Shown in pieces: positions 8,408 to 16,549 of a DNA stretch of 64,000 bases. The translations under genes and the position numbers were made by a program. Source of the DNA: Planctomycetota bacterium (GTDB lineage Bacteria > Planctomycetota > MHYJ01 > WSZJ01 > JACPWG01); NCBI GenBank assembly GCA_016197205.1, contig JACPWG010000074.1, forward strand, positions 1 through 64,000, in the 5' to 3' direction. A model generated the notes under the pieces. It had not been told where the DNA came from. It made no database searches and saw only the letters and a list, made by a program, of their open reading frames with translations. Positions within the stretch are counted from its first letter, which is position 1, and each line of letters begins with the position of its first letter.

Positions 8408-10243
8408 ATGACCACGGAAGCCCATGCGCCCCCCGCGGAGGCCCACGGCGGCCACGAGGAAGACCACATCCATCCGGAGCCCACGTCCTGGTTCACGAAG
8501 TACGTGTGGACCTACGACCACAAGACGATCGGCAAGCAGTACCTCTTCACGGCTTTCTTCTTCGCCCTGATCGGCGGCATGCTGGCGATGCTCATTCGCT
8601 GGCAGCTCGCCTACCCGGGGCAGCCGGTGCCGGTCTTCGGCAGTCTCCTCCAAGCGATGTTCTTCTTCGGCGAGGACGGCAGCATCACGCCCGAAGGCTA
8701 CAACCAGATGGTGACCATGCACGGGACGATCATGATTTTCTTCGTGATCATCCCGATCATCGTGGGCGCCTTCGGCAACTTCCTGATCCCGCTGCACGTG
8801 GGGGCCCGGGACGTCGCGTTTCCGTTCCTGAATGCGCTCTCCTACTGGCTCTTCGTCCCCGCGGGCCTGATCATCTTCGCCTCGTTCTTCGTGGACAAGG
8901 GGGCCGCGGCCGCCGGTTGGACCTCCTATCCCCCGCTGTCGGACATCGCGGCGGCGGCGCCCGGGAGCGGCCTCGGCCAGGTTTGCTGGCTGATCGCGCT
9001 CTTCTTCCTGGGCTTTTCGTCGATCGTGGGCGGACTGAACTTCCTGACGACCATCATCACGATGCGGGCGCCGGGGATGACGATGTGGCGGCTGCCGCTC
9101 GTGACGTGGGCGCAGTTCGTGACGTCGATCTTCCAGGCACTGGCGACCCCTGTGCTGGCCTCCGCCCTCTGCCTCCAGCTCGTCGACCACCTCTTCAACG
9201 CGAGCCTCTTCCTCCCCTCCGGGCTCCACATCACGGGCGCCGACATCCCGGTCGGAAACAGCGGCGGCGGCGCGGCGCTCATGTGGCAGCACATCTTCTG
9301 GTTCTACTCCCACCCCGCGGTCTACATCCTGATCCTCCCCGGCATGGGTCTCGCCAGCGACCTCATTTCCACCTTCTCCCGCAAGCCGATCTTCGGCTAC
9401 AAGGTGATGGTGGTCTCGATGTGCGGCATCATCGGCCTCGGGTTCATCGTGTGGGGTCACCACATGTTCGTCTCCGGCATGAACCCGTCCGTCGGCATGG
9501 CCTTCATGGTCTCGACGATGCTCATCGCCCTCCCCTCCGGCGTCAAGGTCTTCAACTGGCTCGCCACGCTCTGGGGCGGCAACATCCGGTACACCGCTCC
9601 GATGCTGAACGCGCTCAGCTTCCTCTCCATGTTCATCATCGGCGGCCTGTCCGGCATCTTCATGGCCGCGACTCCCGTCGACATCTTCATCCATGACACG
9701 TACTACGTGGTCGCGCACTTCCACTACGTGGTCTTCGGAGGAACGGTCTTCGCCGTTTTCGGCGGGATCTACTTCTGGGCGCCGAAGATGTTCGGCCGCA
9801 TGCTGAACGAGCGGTGGGCGAAGATCCACTGGGCGCTCACGTTCGTCGGCTTCAACGGCGTCTTCTTCCCGATGCACATCCTCGGCGAAGGCGGCCACAT
9901 GCGCCGGATCGCGAACCCGGTGTTCTACGACTTCCTCCAGCCGCTCCAGCCGATCAACGTGTTCATCACCTGGTGCGCGTTCCTGCTCGGCGCGTCGCAG
10001 CTCATTTTCCTCGTGAACTTCTTCTACAGCATCTTCTGGGGTCCGAAGGCCGATCCGAACCCGTGGGAGTCGAACACGCTGGAGTGGACGACGCCGTCGC
10101 CGATCCCGTACTACAACTACGAACGGATCCCGACGGTCTACCACGGCCCTTACGAGTACAGCACGGGCGCCGGGAACGGCCGTGGCGACTGGCTGCCGCA
10201 GAACGAGCCGGGCGCGGGCGGCGGAGGCGCCGCGGCGCACTGA
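8408..10243 (+). CDS. ctaD: Cytochrome c oxidase subunit I, A2-type
   Basis: This is the catalytic subunit, reducing O2 to water and pumping protons. The 611-residue, 12-helix protein shows the heme and CuB ligands: H105 (low-spin heme), H302 with cross-linked Y306, H351-H352, and H437 and H439 in the HDTYYVVAHFHYV block. The D-channel glutamate of classical A1 enzymes (HPEVY) is replaced in YSHPAVY (300-306), the signature of A2-type oxidases. A histidine-rich N-terminal tail (residues 12-22) precedes the first helix. The gene is 55 bp after ctaC with a purine-rich ribosome binding site, so the two are one transcript. Confidence 0.96.
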   Translation: MTTEAHAPPAEAHGGHEEDHIHPEPTSWFTKYVWTYDHKTIGKQYLFTAFFFALIGGMLAMLIRWQLAYPGQPVPVFGSLLQAMFFFGEDGSITPEGYNQMVTMHGTIMIFFVIIPIIVGAFGNFLIPLHVGARDVAFPFLNALSYWLFVPAGLIIFASFFVDKGAAAAGWTSYPPLSDIAAAAPGSGLGQVCWLIALFFLGFSSIVGGLNFLTTIITMRAPGMTMWRLPLVTWAQFVTSIFQALATPVLASALCLQLVDHLFNASLFLPSGLHITGADIPVGNSGGGAALMWQHIFWFYSHPAVYILILPGMGLASDLISTFSRKPIFGYKVMVVSMCGIIGLGFIVWGHHMFVSGMNPSVGMAFMVSTMLIALPSGVKVFNWLATLWGGNIRYTAPMLNALSFLSMFIIGGLSGIFMAATPVDIFIHDTYYVVAHFHYVVFGGTVFAVFGGIYFWAPKMFGRMLNERWAKIHWALTFVGFNGVFFPMHILGEGGHMRRIANPVFYDFLQPLQPINVFITWCAFLLGASQLIFLVNFFYSIFWGPKADPNPWESNTLEWTTPSPIPYYNYERIPTVYHGPYEYSTGAGNGRGDWLPQNEPGAGGGGAAAH

Positions 10244-10307
10244 CGCGTCCGCGGACGGAAAAACCTTGGCGTTTCGGCTCTTTTTTTTCGGCAGGTCAAC
10301 ACGACGC

Positions 10308-11336
10308 ATGACGACGACAGCCTATGACCCCGGCGCCCGCGCGCGCGCGGAGGCGCCCGGGACGGCGCCCGCCCCCGCGGGCGGCGGGACCGCGTTGCAC
10401 CGCTTCACCCTGCTCCTCGTGGCGGCGACGGTGCTGCTGCTCGTAGCGGGTTCCCTGGTCACGAGCACGTCCTCCGGAGACGCGGTCCCCGATTGGTGGT
10501 TCGTCCCGATCAGTTACGGCACGCTCTTCCCCCCGGCGGTGGGGGCGATCTGGATCGAGCACGGGCATCGGCTCGTGGCCTCGCTGATCGGCTTGCTGAC
10601 GATCGTCCTGGCCGTGTGGCTGGGGCGCTCGGAGGAGCGGGCCTGGGTGCGGCGGCTCGGGTACGCCGCGCTCGCCGGGGTTTGCCTGCAGGGCTGCCTT
10701 GGTGGCATTCGCGTCCTCCAGCTTCTGCCGCCGAAGGGCATCGCCATCGTGCATGCCTGCGTGGCGCAGGCCTTTTTCTGCCTGACGGCCTCCCTTGCGC
10801 TTTTCACGTCGGCCGCGTGGCGCCGGGGCGAGGCCTCGCTCGCGGCGTGGAGCGAAGGCTCGAGCCCGAGGCTCGCCAAGGCCGAGGACGGACTGAAGCG
10901 GTTGGCCCTGGCGACGACGTGCGTGCTCTTCCTGCAGCTCGTGGCCGGCGCGGTCATGCGCCATACGGGAACGGGGCTGATCGTGCACGTCGCCGGCGCC
11001 GCGCTGGTGACCTGTATGGTATCGATGACCGCGGGACGCGTGGTGCGCTGGGAGGACTCGAGCCCGGCGCTGCTCGGCGCGGCTCAAGCGCTCGGCCTGG
11101 CGCTGCTCGTCCAACTTGGCCTTGGCGTGACGACGTTCGCGTTCCTGAGCGAGGGGGCGACGCACAGTTACCGTACGCCGGCGTTGACGCTGGCGGTGAT
11201 GACCGGGCACGTGGTCGTGGGAGCCCTGCTCCTCGCGGGGTCGCTCGTCGTGACGCTCCTTGCCCATCGCCCGTGGCTCGTCGTGGGAGGTGCCGCCGAA
11301 TCGGCCGCGGTCGCCACGGCGGGAGGTCGGGCATGA
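10308..11336 (+). CDS. ctaA: Heme A synthase (COX15/CtaA family)
   Basis: The enzyme oxidises the C8 methyl group of heme O to a formyl group, making heme A for the oxidase. The 342-residue protein has eight predicted helices with conserved histidines in EHGHRLVAS (about residues 84-92), IVHACVAQ, LIVHVAGA and MTGHVVVG, the paired heme-binding positions of the family. The ATG at 10308 is the first suitable start after the ctaD stop; the earlier in-frame start lies inside ctaD. It overlaps ctaB by 4 bp (ATGA), indicating translational coupling. Confidence 0.92.
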   Translation: MTTTAYDPGARARAEAPGTAPAPAGGGTALHRFTLLLVAATVLLLVAGSLVTSTSSGDAVPDWWFVPISYGTLFPPAVGAIWIEHGHRLVASLIGLLTIVLAVWLGRSEERAWVRRLGYAALAGVCLQGCLGGIRVLQLLPPKGIAIVHACVAQAFFCLTASLALFTSAAWRRGEASLAAWSEGSSPRLAKAEDGLKRLALATTCVLFLQLVAGAVMRHTGTGLIVHVAGAALVTCMVSMTAGRVVRWEDSSPALLGAAQALGLALLVQLGLGVTTFAFLSEGATHSYRTPALTLAVMTGHVVVGALLLAGSLVVTLLAHRPWLVVGGAAESAAVATAGGRA

Positions 11337-12265
11337 GCGGGACCCGCCTCGCCGAACCGCCTCCCGTTGTCGAAGCCGGGCTGCGAGCCACCCCAAGGAC
11401 GCTGCGTTCGGTCGCGGCCGACTATCTCACGCTCACGAAGCCCGGGATCTCGACGCTCGTGCTCGCGACGACCTACGTCGGGTATCAGATGGGCGCGCGC
11501 GGCGCGTGGAGCGGGGCGACGCTTCTCCATGCCCTGCTCGGCACCGCGCTGGGAGCGGCGGGGGCGAGTGCGCTCAACATGGTGATGGAAAAGGAAGCGG
11601 ACGGTCGCATGCGCAGGACCCGGAATCGGCCGATCCCCGCGGGCCGGCTGGATTCGCGCATGGCGACCGCGTTCGGCGTGCTGCTGTGCGTGGTGGGCGT
11701 GGCCTGGCTCGCACTGGCGGTGAATCCGTTGGCTGCTTCCCTCTGCGCGCTCACGCAGGCGACGTATCTCTTCCTCTACACGCCGCTGAAGAGCCGCACG
11801 ACGCTGAATACGATCGTCGGCGCGGTGCCCGGGGCGATCCCCCCGCTGATCGGCTGGGCGGCGGCGCGCGGGACGCTCGATGGGGGGGCGTGGTGCCTCT
11901 TCGCGATTCTGCTGCTGTGGCAGCTCCCCCACTTTCTCGCCATCGCGTGGCGGTATCGCACGGACTATGCGCGGGGAGGCTTTGCCATGCTGCCGGTTGT
12001 CGACGCGGAGGGCTCGTTCACGGGGAGGCAGGTGGTTCTTCAGGCTCAGGCGCTCCTCTTGGCGAGCCTCGCGCCGGTAGCGATGGGGCTTGCGGGCCGG
12101 TCCTACCTGGTAGGGGCCTTGGCCCTCGGAATCGGCTTTCTGGTCTTCGGCGTGTTCTTCGCGCGACTGCGGTCCGACCGCGAGGCGCGGCGGCTGTTCC
12201 TCGCTTCGATCGTGTACCTGCCGGCGCTTTTGGCGCTGCTGGTCGCCGACAAGGTCATCTTGTAG
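11333..12265 (+). CDS. ctaB: Protoheme IX farnesyltransferase (heme O synthase)
   Basis: This UbiA-superfamily prenyltransferase converts heme B to heme O, the step before CtaA. The 310-residue, multi-helix protein has the family signature NMVMEKEADGRMRRTRNRPI (82-101) that binds the prenyl diphosphate through Mg2+, and a second acidic region RYRTDYARGGFAMLPVVD. It starts in the last codons of ctaA (ATGA overlap). The 422-bp gap after it, filled with repeats, separates it from ctaE. Confidence 0.95.
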   Translation: MSGTRLAEPPPVVEAGLRATPRTLRSVAADYLTLTKPGISTLVLATTYVGYQMGARGAWSGATLLHALLGTALGAAGASALNMVMEKEADGRMRRTRNRPIPAGRLDSRMATAFGVLLCVVGVAWLALAVNPLAASLCALTQATYLFLYTPLKSRTTLNTIVGAVPGAIPPLIGWAAARGTLDGGAWCLFAILLLWQLPHFLAIAWRYRTDYARGGFAMLPVVDAEGSFTGRQVVLQAQALLLASLAPVAMGLAGRSYLVGALALGIGFLVFGVFFARLRSDREARRLFLASIVYLPALLALLVADKVIL

Positions 12266-12311
12266 AGCCATGCGGGGCCCCTCTGCCGATCGACGACGGA
12301 ACCCCGGATTG

Positions 12312-12368
12312 CACAGATTCACGGAGATTTCACAGATTCGTAATGTGTGAAATCTCGTAAAATCTGTG
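12312..12368. repeat. ACAGATT-type imperfect palindrome, copy 1
   Basis: A long AT-rich inverted repeat is built from CACAGATT and AATCTGTG arms in a GC-rich background. Related copies are at 30750-31022 and 49440-49516. Its position just after ctaB would allow it to fold as an RNA hairpin and act as an attenuator or mRNA end, but that is inference. Confidence 0.7.
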
Positions 12369-12455
12369 ACACAATCGCGCAGAAGCTTGCAGTTTCGGCA
12401 ACCAATTTTCAATCGGATGCGGGACCGAACCCGAGGGAACCGAAGGAAGCGCTGA

Positions 12456-12480
12456 GACCGCTCCCTCACGGTCGCGGTTC
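12456..12480. repeat. Dispersed GACCGCTCCC...GCGGTTC repeat, copy 3
   Basis: A 25-bp copy of the repeat also found at 1635, 4822, 21365 and 35907. It lies in the 12266-12687 gap between ctaB and ctaE. The remainder of the gap shows no gene. Confidence 0.7.
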
Positions 12481-12687
12481 GGATCGGCTGCGCCAGGCGC
12501 TTCGAAAGAGTTTCGTCTTTCGGTGTTTTCGGCGTCTTCGGTGGCTCGTCCCTTTGGTTGCGGCCATGGGCTGCGCTGGGTGATCTGTGGTTGCCGTGGA
12601 GTTCGATTTCGGGAAGCCTGCTACGAACCCACCATCCGCCTCGGATTGGTAGTCCGGACCAACGGTAACGCTGGGAGTTTTCAGTCC

Positions 12688-13287
12688 ATGGAGAATGTCG
12701 CGGTCGCGACCCTCCCGCACTTGAGCGCGCAGCACGCGCGCGCGAAGTTCGGCATGTGGGTCTTCCTCGCCTCCGAAGTCATGTTCTTCACGGGGTTCTT
12801 CGGCGCATACATCGTGTTGCGCTCGGCGAATCCGACCGTGTTCGAGCAGGACTTCTCGGTCCTGAGCGTGCCGCTCGCCGCGGTGAACACGCTCTTCCTG
12901 ATCGCAAGCAGCTTGACGATGGCGCTCGCGGTCTTCAATGCGCAGCACGGGGATCGGGAGCGCGTCGGCAATTTCCTGATGGCGACGATCATGCTCGGCT
13001 GCGGCTTCATGGTCATCAAGACGATCGAATACGGCACGAAGTTCTCGCACAACATTTTTCCGTCCACGAGCGTGCCGTATGCGCTCTACTTCACGCTGAC
13101 CGGATTCCACGGGCTGCACGTCTTCGCGGGGATCTTGGCGCTCCTGGTGCTCTGGGGGCGCGCGCAGGCGAAGGCCGCGGCCACGGACATGGGAAGCGCC
13201 TGCGAGCTGGTCGGGCTCTATTGGCACCTGGTCGATTTGATCTGGATCTTCCTGTTTCCCCTCATCTACCTCCTGAAATTCCCCTAG
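12688..13287 (+). CDS. ctaE: Cytochrome c oxidase subunit III
   Basis: The 199-residue, five-helix short form of subunit III stabilises subunit I and its proton uptake. Family features include FGMWVFLASEVMFFTGFFGA (21-40), the conserved IEYGTKF block and FHGLHVFAG with WHLVDLIWIFLFPLIYL at the C-terminus. The ATG at 12688 begins the typical short cytoplasmic N-terminus; the extended open frame upstream runs through repeats and lacks hydrophobic character. It is followed after 33 bp by ctaF. Confidence 0.93.
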   Translation: MENVAVATLPHLSAQHARAKFGMWVFLASEVMFFTGFFGAYIVLRSANPTVFEQDFSVLSVPLAAVNTLFLIASSLTMALAVFNAQHGDRERVGNFLMATIMLGCGFMVIKTIEYGTKFSHNIFPSTSVPYALYFTLTGFHGLHVFAGILALLVLWGRAQAKAAATDMGSACELVGLYWHLVDLIWIFLFPLIYLLKFP

Positions 13288-13320
13288 GATTCGACAAGCT
13301 TCCTCGAGAAGGAGCCGCGC

Positions 13321-13674
13321 ATGTCGTCCGAGGCAAAACACGACGCCATCTACTGGCGAATCTTCTTGGCGCTGGCAGGATTGACCGTCCTCACGGTGGC
13401 CGCGTCTTACATCCAGCTCGGCCATGGGCTGAACCTGGCCACCGGGCTTGTCATCGCGGTCTGCAAGGCGTCGCTGGTCGCGATGTTCTTCATGCACCTG
13501 AAATACGAGGGGGCGCTGAATCGCGGGGTGGCGCTCTTTCCGGTCGTATGCTTCATGATCCTGGCGGGTGTGCTGGTCGTGGACCTGACGGACCGCTGGA
13601 TCGACCAGTGGGGGAACAAGGGCGCCTCGCATCAGGTACTCGAGGGCGGCGGCGGCCACGGCGGCCATCACTGA
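13321..13674 (+). CDS. ctaF: Cytochrome c oxidase subunit IV, prokaryotic type
   Basis: The 117-residue protein has three hydrophobic helices and the KASLVAMFFMHLKYE block typical of the small fourth subunit of bacterial caa3-type oxidases. A glycine/histidine-rich tail (GGGGHGGHH) could bind metal. It completes the oxidase structural set and closes the operon before a GC-rich hairpin. Confidence 0.9.
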   Translation: MSSEAKHDAIYWRIFLALAGLTVLTVAASYIQLGHGLNLATGLVIAVCKASLVAMFFMHLKYEGALNRGVALFPVVCFMILAGVLVVDLTDRWIDQWGNKGASHQVLEGGGGHGGHH

Positions 13675-13713
13675 GCGCGGTTGGCCGCGAAATTGAAAGA
13701 TAATTCCGAGCGT

Positions 13714-13740
13714 GGGGCCTGGGCCGCGTGCCCGGGCCCC
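13714..13740 (+). terminator. GC-rich hairpin after ctaF
   Basis: GGGGCCTGGGC and GCCCGGGCCCC form an 11-bp stem with one G-U pair and a CGCGT loop 40 bp after the ctaF stop. There is no U-run, so it may only be a weak intrinsic terminator or an mRNA-stabilising hairpin. Confidence 0.5.
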
Positions 13741-13756
13741 GCCTTCGTATTGCTGA

Positions 13757-14023
13757 CCAACAAGCCGAAATGAAGCGAAAATCAATCTCTCAGTGCGTTG
13801 CCGGCAATTTTCGCCGGCAGAGGAGGGTGGACTCAGCGCCCGGCCTCTGCGTCTCCGCGTCTCTGTGTAAACGTCCCGCATTCGACCCACACGGATGGTC
13901 CGAATTTCAAATTGCAAAAAGTCAAATTTCAAATTTCGCCCGCGGCTGGTTGGGACGCGGAGGCATGATTTAGCCACTTGCCGCACTCGGTCGCGTTTAG
14001 CCTTTTTTCGGGTCGTTGTTGCT
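13757..14023. repeat. Two-part dispersed repeat shared with 37788-37920
   Basis: Positions 13757-13871 match 37788-37903 closely (AACAAGCCGAAATGAAG start, CTCTGTGTAA end), including a GCCGGC...GCCGGC hairpin whose inner bases differ between copies while the stem is kept. The following CCTTTTTCGGGTCGTTGT tail is directly attached in the other copy but displaced here to about 13999-14017, as if sequence had been inserted or lost. The rest of 13675-14143 shows no gene. Confidence 0.65.
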
Positions 14024-14143
14024 GAGTGCGGATTGATGATTTCTGATTGACCAGGGTGCTCGGCACTTGACGGCCCGTTTGCCTCCGCTCCGCACCTGAC
14101 TCGGAATCGTGTTGGATGCTCGTCGTCATTCAGCAATCGCCAA

Positions 14144-14599
14144 TCAGCAATTCCCCGGCAGCGTCCTCTCCAGCCACTCCAGAAAGCTGTCCCCCTCCTT
14201 CTCCACGTCGTCCGGCTCGGAGCAAGAGAGGCCGAGGGAGACGAGGGACGGCGGGAGCCCGTGCCGGTAATCGAGGGCGTAGACGAAGAAGCCCTCGTTG
14301 CCGATCCCGATGACGCCGCCGAACCAGTGGAAGACGGGCAGGGTACGGTTGAGCGAGACGATTTCGTCGATGTGCCAGAGGCCGCGCCACGAGGGGCGGC
14401 CGGAGCCGCGGCCGACCGCGGCGAGGTAGCAGCGGTAGTCGTACGGCAGGGGGACGCGCAGGTCGCTCTCGACGGCCTCGAGCTGTTCCGCGGAGGTGGG
14501 CAGGCCGGGGTGCCAGCCGAGCGTGGCGAGGCGGCGGAGAATGGCGGCGATCGCCGCGGCGGGATCGTGCGAGCCCGGGGTGTCGGGAGGGCGGCTCAT
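14144..14599 (-). CDS. SMI1/KNR4 (SUKH) domain protein
   Basis: The 151-residue cytosolic protein carries SUKH-type features: an acidic helix EQLEAVESDLRVPLPYDYRC (about 42-61), then the loop around LWHIDEIVSLN and the FGGVIGIGNEGFFVYALD strand. SUKH proteins often serve as immunity proteins against secreted toxins or as general protein-binding modules. No toxin gene lies beside it; its neighbours are repeats and an ABC transporter on the other strand, so the partner is unknown. Confidence 0.7.
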   Translation of the reverse strand: MSRPPDTPGSHDPAAAIAAILRRLATLGWHPGLPTSAEQLEAVESDLRVPLPYDYRCYLAAVGRGSGRPSWRGLWHIDEIVSLNRTLPVFHWFGGVIGIGNEGFFVYALDYRHGLPPSLVSLGLSCSEPDDVEKEGDSFLEWLERTLPGNC

Positions 14600-14657
14600 G
14601 GTTCCCGCCGGTACGAGGGTTGAGGTTCTTCTACTCTTCTGCGGATGATATCACGCG

Positions 14658-15677
14658 ATGACGGACGCGTCAACCGCACCGGCGACCCCCCCGCAGGCCG
14701 GGGCCGCACAGGTAGCGACGGCTCCGGCGCCGACGCCGGCCACTGCGCCCGCGGTGGAGACGGCGGGCCTCACCCATCGGTACGGGGAGCGCGTCGCGCT
14801 CGCGGCTCTGGACCTCGCCGTCCAATGCGGCGAGATCTTCGGCCTGCTGGGGCCGAACGGCGGCGGCAAGACCACGCTCTTCCGCGTCCTGTCGACGCTC
14901 ATGGCGCCGACGGGCGGGACGGCCCGGGTGCTCGGCCTCGACGTGGGCAAGGACGCGCGCGCGATCCGGTCCCGCATCGGCGTGGTGTTCCAGACCCCGA
15001 GCCTCGACAAGAAGCTGAAGGTGATCGAGAATCTTCGCTATGCCGGCCACTTGTACGGGCTGGCCGGCGCGGACCTCGACCGTCGCATCCAGGAGCTGCT
15101 CGAGCGGTTCCGGCTGGCGGACCGGGCGAGCGACCTCGTGGAGAAACTGTCGGGCGGCCTGCAGCGGCGGGTGGACCTCGCGCGCGGCCTCTTGCACGGC
15201 CCGGAGCTGGTGCTGATGGACGAGCCGACCACCGGACTCGATCCGGGCGCGCGCATCGACCTGTGGGAGCACTTGCGGGCCTTGCGGGCCGGCGGCAAGA
15301 TGACGCTGCTGGTCACGACGCACTTGATGGAAGACGCGGAGAAATGCGACCGGCTGGGCATTCTCGACCAAGGGAAGCTGGTCGGGTTGGGCGCGCCGGA
15401 GGCGCTGAAGGGGCAGATCGGCGGCGACGTGATCACGGTCGGCACGGCGGCCCCGGAGCAGCTCCGCGACCGGATTCGGGAGCGGTTCGGCGGTGAGCCC
15501 GCGGTCGTGGACGGCAAGGTCCGCATCGAGCGTCCGGGCGGGGCCCGGTTCATCCCGGAGCTGCTTGAGGCCTTCTCGGGCGAGATCAGCACCGTGATGC
15601 TGGGCAAGCCGACGCTGGAAGACGTTTTTACGCATCTGACCGGGCACCGGTTCCGCACGGAGGACGAGGCGGCATGA
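14658..15677 (+). CDS. ABC transporter ATP-binding protein (DrrA/CcmA-like)
   Basis: This is the ATPase subunit of an ABC-2 type exporter. The 339 residues include an unusual Ala/Pro/Thr-rich N-terminal tail (about 1-35), Walker A GPNGGGKTT (about 73-81), the signature LSGGLQRR, Walker B LVLMDEPTTGLD and the switch histidine in TTHLMED. The middle glycine replaces the common A or S in the Walker A loop and is tolerated in this family. It overlaps the permease by 4 bp (ATGA) and leads a series ending in the Sco-type copper chaperone, so a role in cofactor or lipid export linked to oxidase assembly is possible but unproven. Confidence 0.9.
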   Translation: MTDASTAPATPPQAGAAQVATAPAPTPATAPAVETAGLTHRYGERVALAALDLAVQCGEIFGLLGPNGGGKTTLFRVLSTLMAPTGGTARVLGLDVGKDARAIRSRIGVVFQTPSLDKKLKVIENLRYAGHLYGLAGADLDRRIQELLERFRLADRASDLVEKLSGGLQRRVDLARGLLHGPELVLMDEPTTGLDPGARIDLWEHLRALRAGGKMTLLVTTHLMEDAEKCDRLGILDQGKLVGLGAPEALKGQIGGDVITVGTAAPEQLRDRIRERFGGEPAVVDGKVRIERPGGARFIPELLEAFSGEISTVMLGKPTLEDVFTHLTGHRFRTEDEAA

Positions 15678-16549
15678 GCATGGAATCGAGCCTACGCTTG
15701 GCCACGACGACGCTTTGGAAGCGGGAGATGGTGCGCTTTTTCCGGCAGCGAAACCGCATCACCGGGTCGCTCATGAACCCCATCGTCTTTTGGTTGCTTT
15801 TCGGCTGGGGCTTGTCCGGGTCATTCCAGGGCGCCGCGGTCGCCGGCCGGACGATCGGGTCGATGGAGTATCTCTTCCCCGGCACGATCGCGATGATCAT
15901 CCTCTTCACGTCGATCTTCTCCAATTTCTCGCTCATCGAGGACCGGAAGGAAGGCTTCCTGCAGGGCGTGCTGGTCTCTCCGGCGCCGCGCTTGGCGATC
16001 GTGCTGGGCAAGGTGCTGGGAGGAGCGAGCGTGGCGATCCTGGAGGCGCTCCTCTTTCTTTCCCTGCCCTTCGCGCTGGGCCTGCTGACGGAGGGGGCGT
16101 TTCGATTGACGGGCTGGGAATTCCTGCACTCGTTGACTCCGCTCGCGGACGCCCGTGTCGGCTTCTGGACGTTCCTGCTGCTCCTGCCGATCCTGGTGGT
16201 GTTCTCGGTGGGCCTGACGGCGATGGGGTTCCGGCTTGCGTGGGGGATGGACTCCACGGCCGGCTTCCATGCGGTCATGATGGGCTTCCTCCTGCCGATG
16301 TGGCTCTTGTCCGGGGCCTTCTTCCCGGTCGACAAGGTGCCCGCGGTGATGCGCTGGCTCATGCGGGCGAACCCGATGACCTACGGCGTTGACGCGCTGC
16401 GTCAAGCGCTGCAGCTCCACGAAGTGGGCCTGGTGACGGGCCTCTTCGGCCTGATCCTGCCGTCGATCCTCACGGTCATTTTCGCGGTGGCGATGGTGTG
16501 GGCCTCGATCCGGGTGACCACGAAGCGAAGCGAGGGGAGCCTGGCGTGA
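15674..16549 (+). CDS. ABC-2 type transporter permease
   Basis: The 291-residue membrane subunit has six hydrophobic helices, an N-terminal amphipathic segment and the ABC-2 family pattern around SGAFFPVDKVPAVMRWLMRANPMTY before the last two helices (described here only in part). It pairs with the ATPase encoded immediately upstream and overlaps the downstream Sco-fusion gene by the GTGA quartet, so all three are translationally coupled. The substrate is unknown. Confidence 0.88.
   Translation: MSMESSLRLATTTLWKREMVRFFRQRNRITGSLMNPIVFWLLFGWGLSGSFQGAAVAGRTIGSMEYLFPGTIAMIILFTSIFSNFSLIEDRKEGFLQGVLVSPAPRLAIVLGKVLGGASVAILEALLFLSLPFALGLLTEGAFRLTGWEFLHSLTPLADARVGFWTFLLLLPILVVFSVGLTAMGFRLAWGMDSTAGFHAVMMGFLLPMWLLSGAFFPVDKVPAVMRWLMRANPMTYGVDALRQALQLHEVGLVTGLFGLILPSILTVIFAVAMVWASIRVTTKRSEGSLA

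Noticed and set aside
7922..10309. Minus-strand frame opposite ctaC and ctaD
   Set aside because: Antisense shadow; the plus strand encodes clear oxidase subunits.
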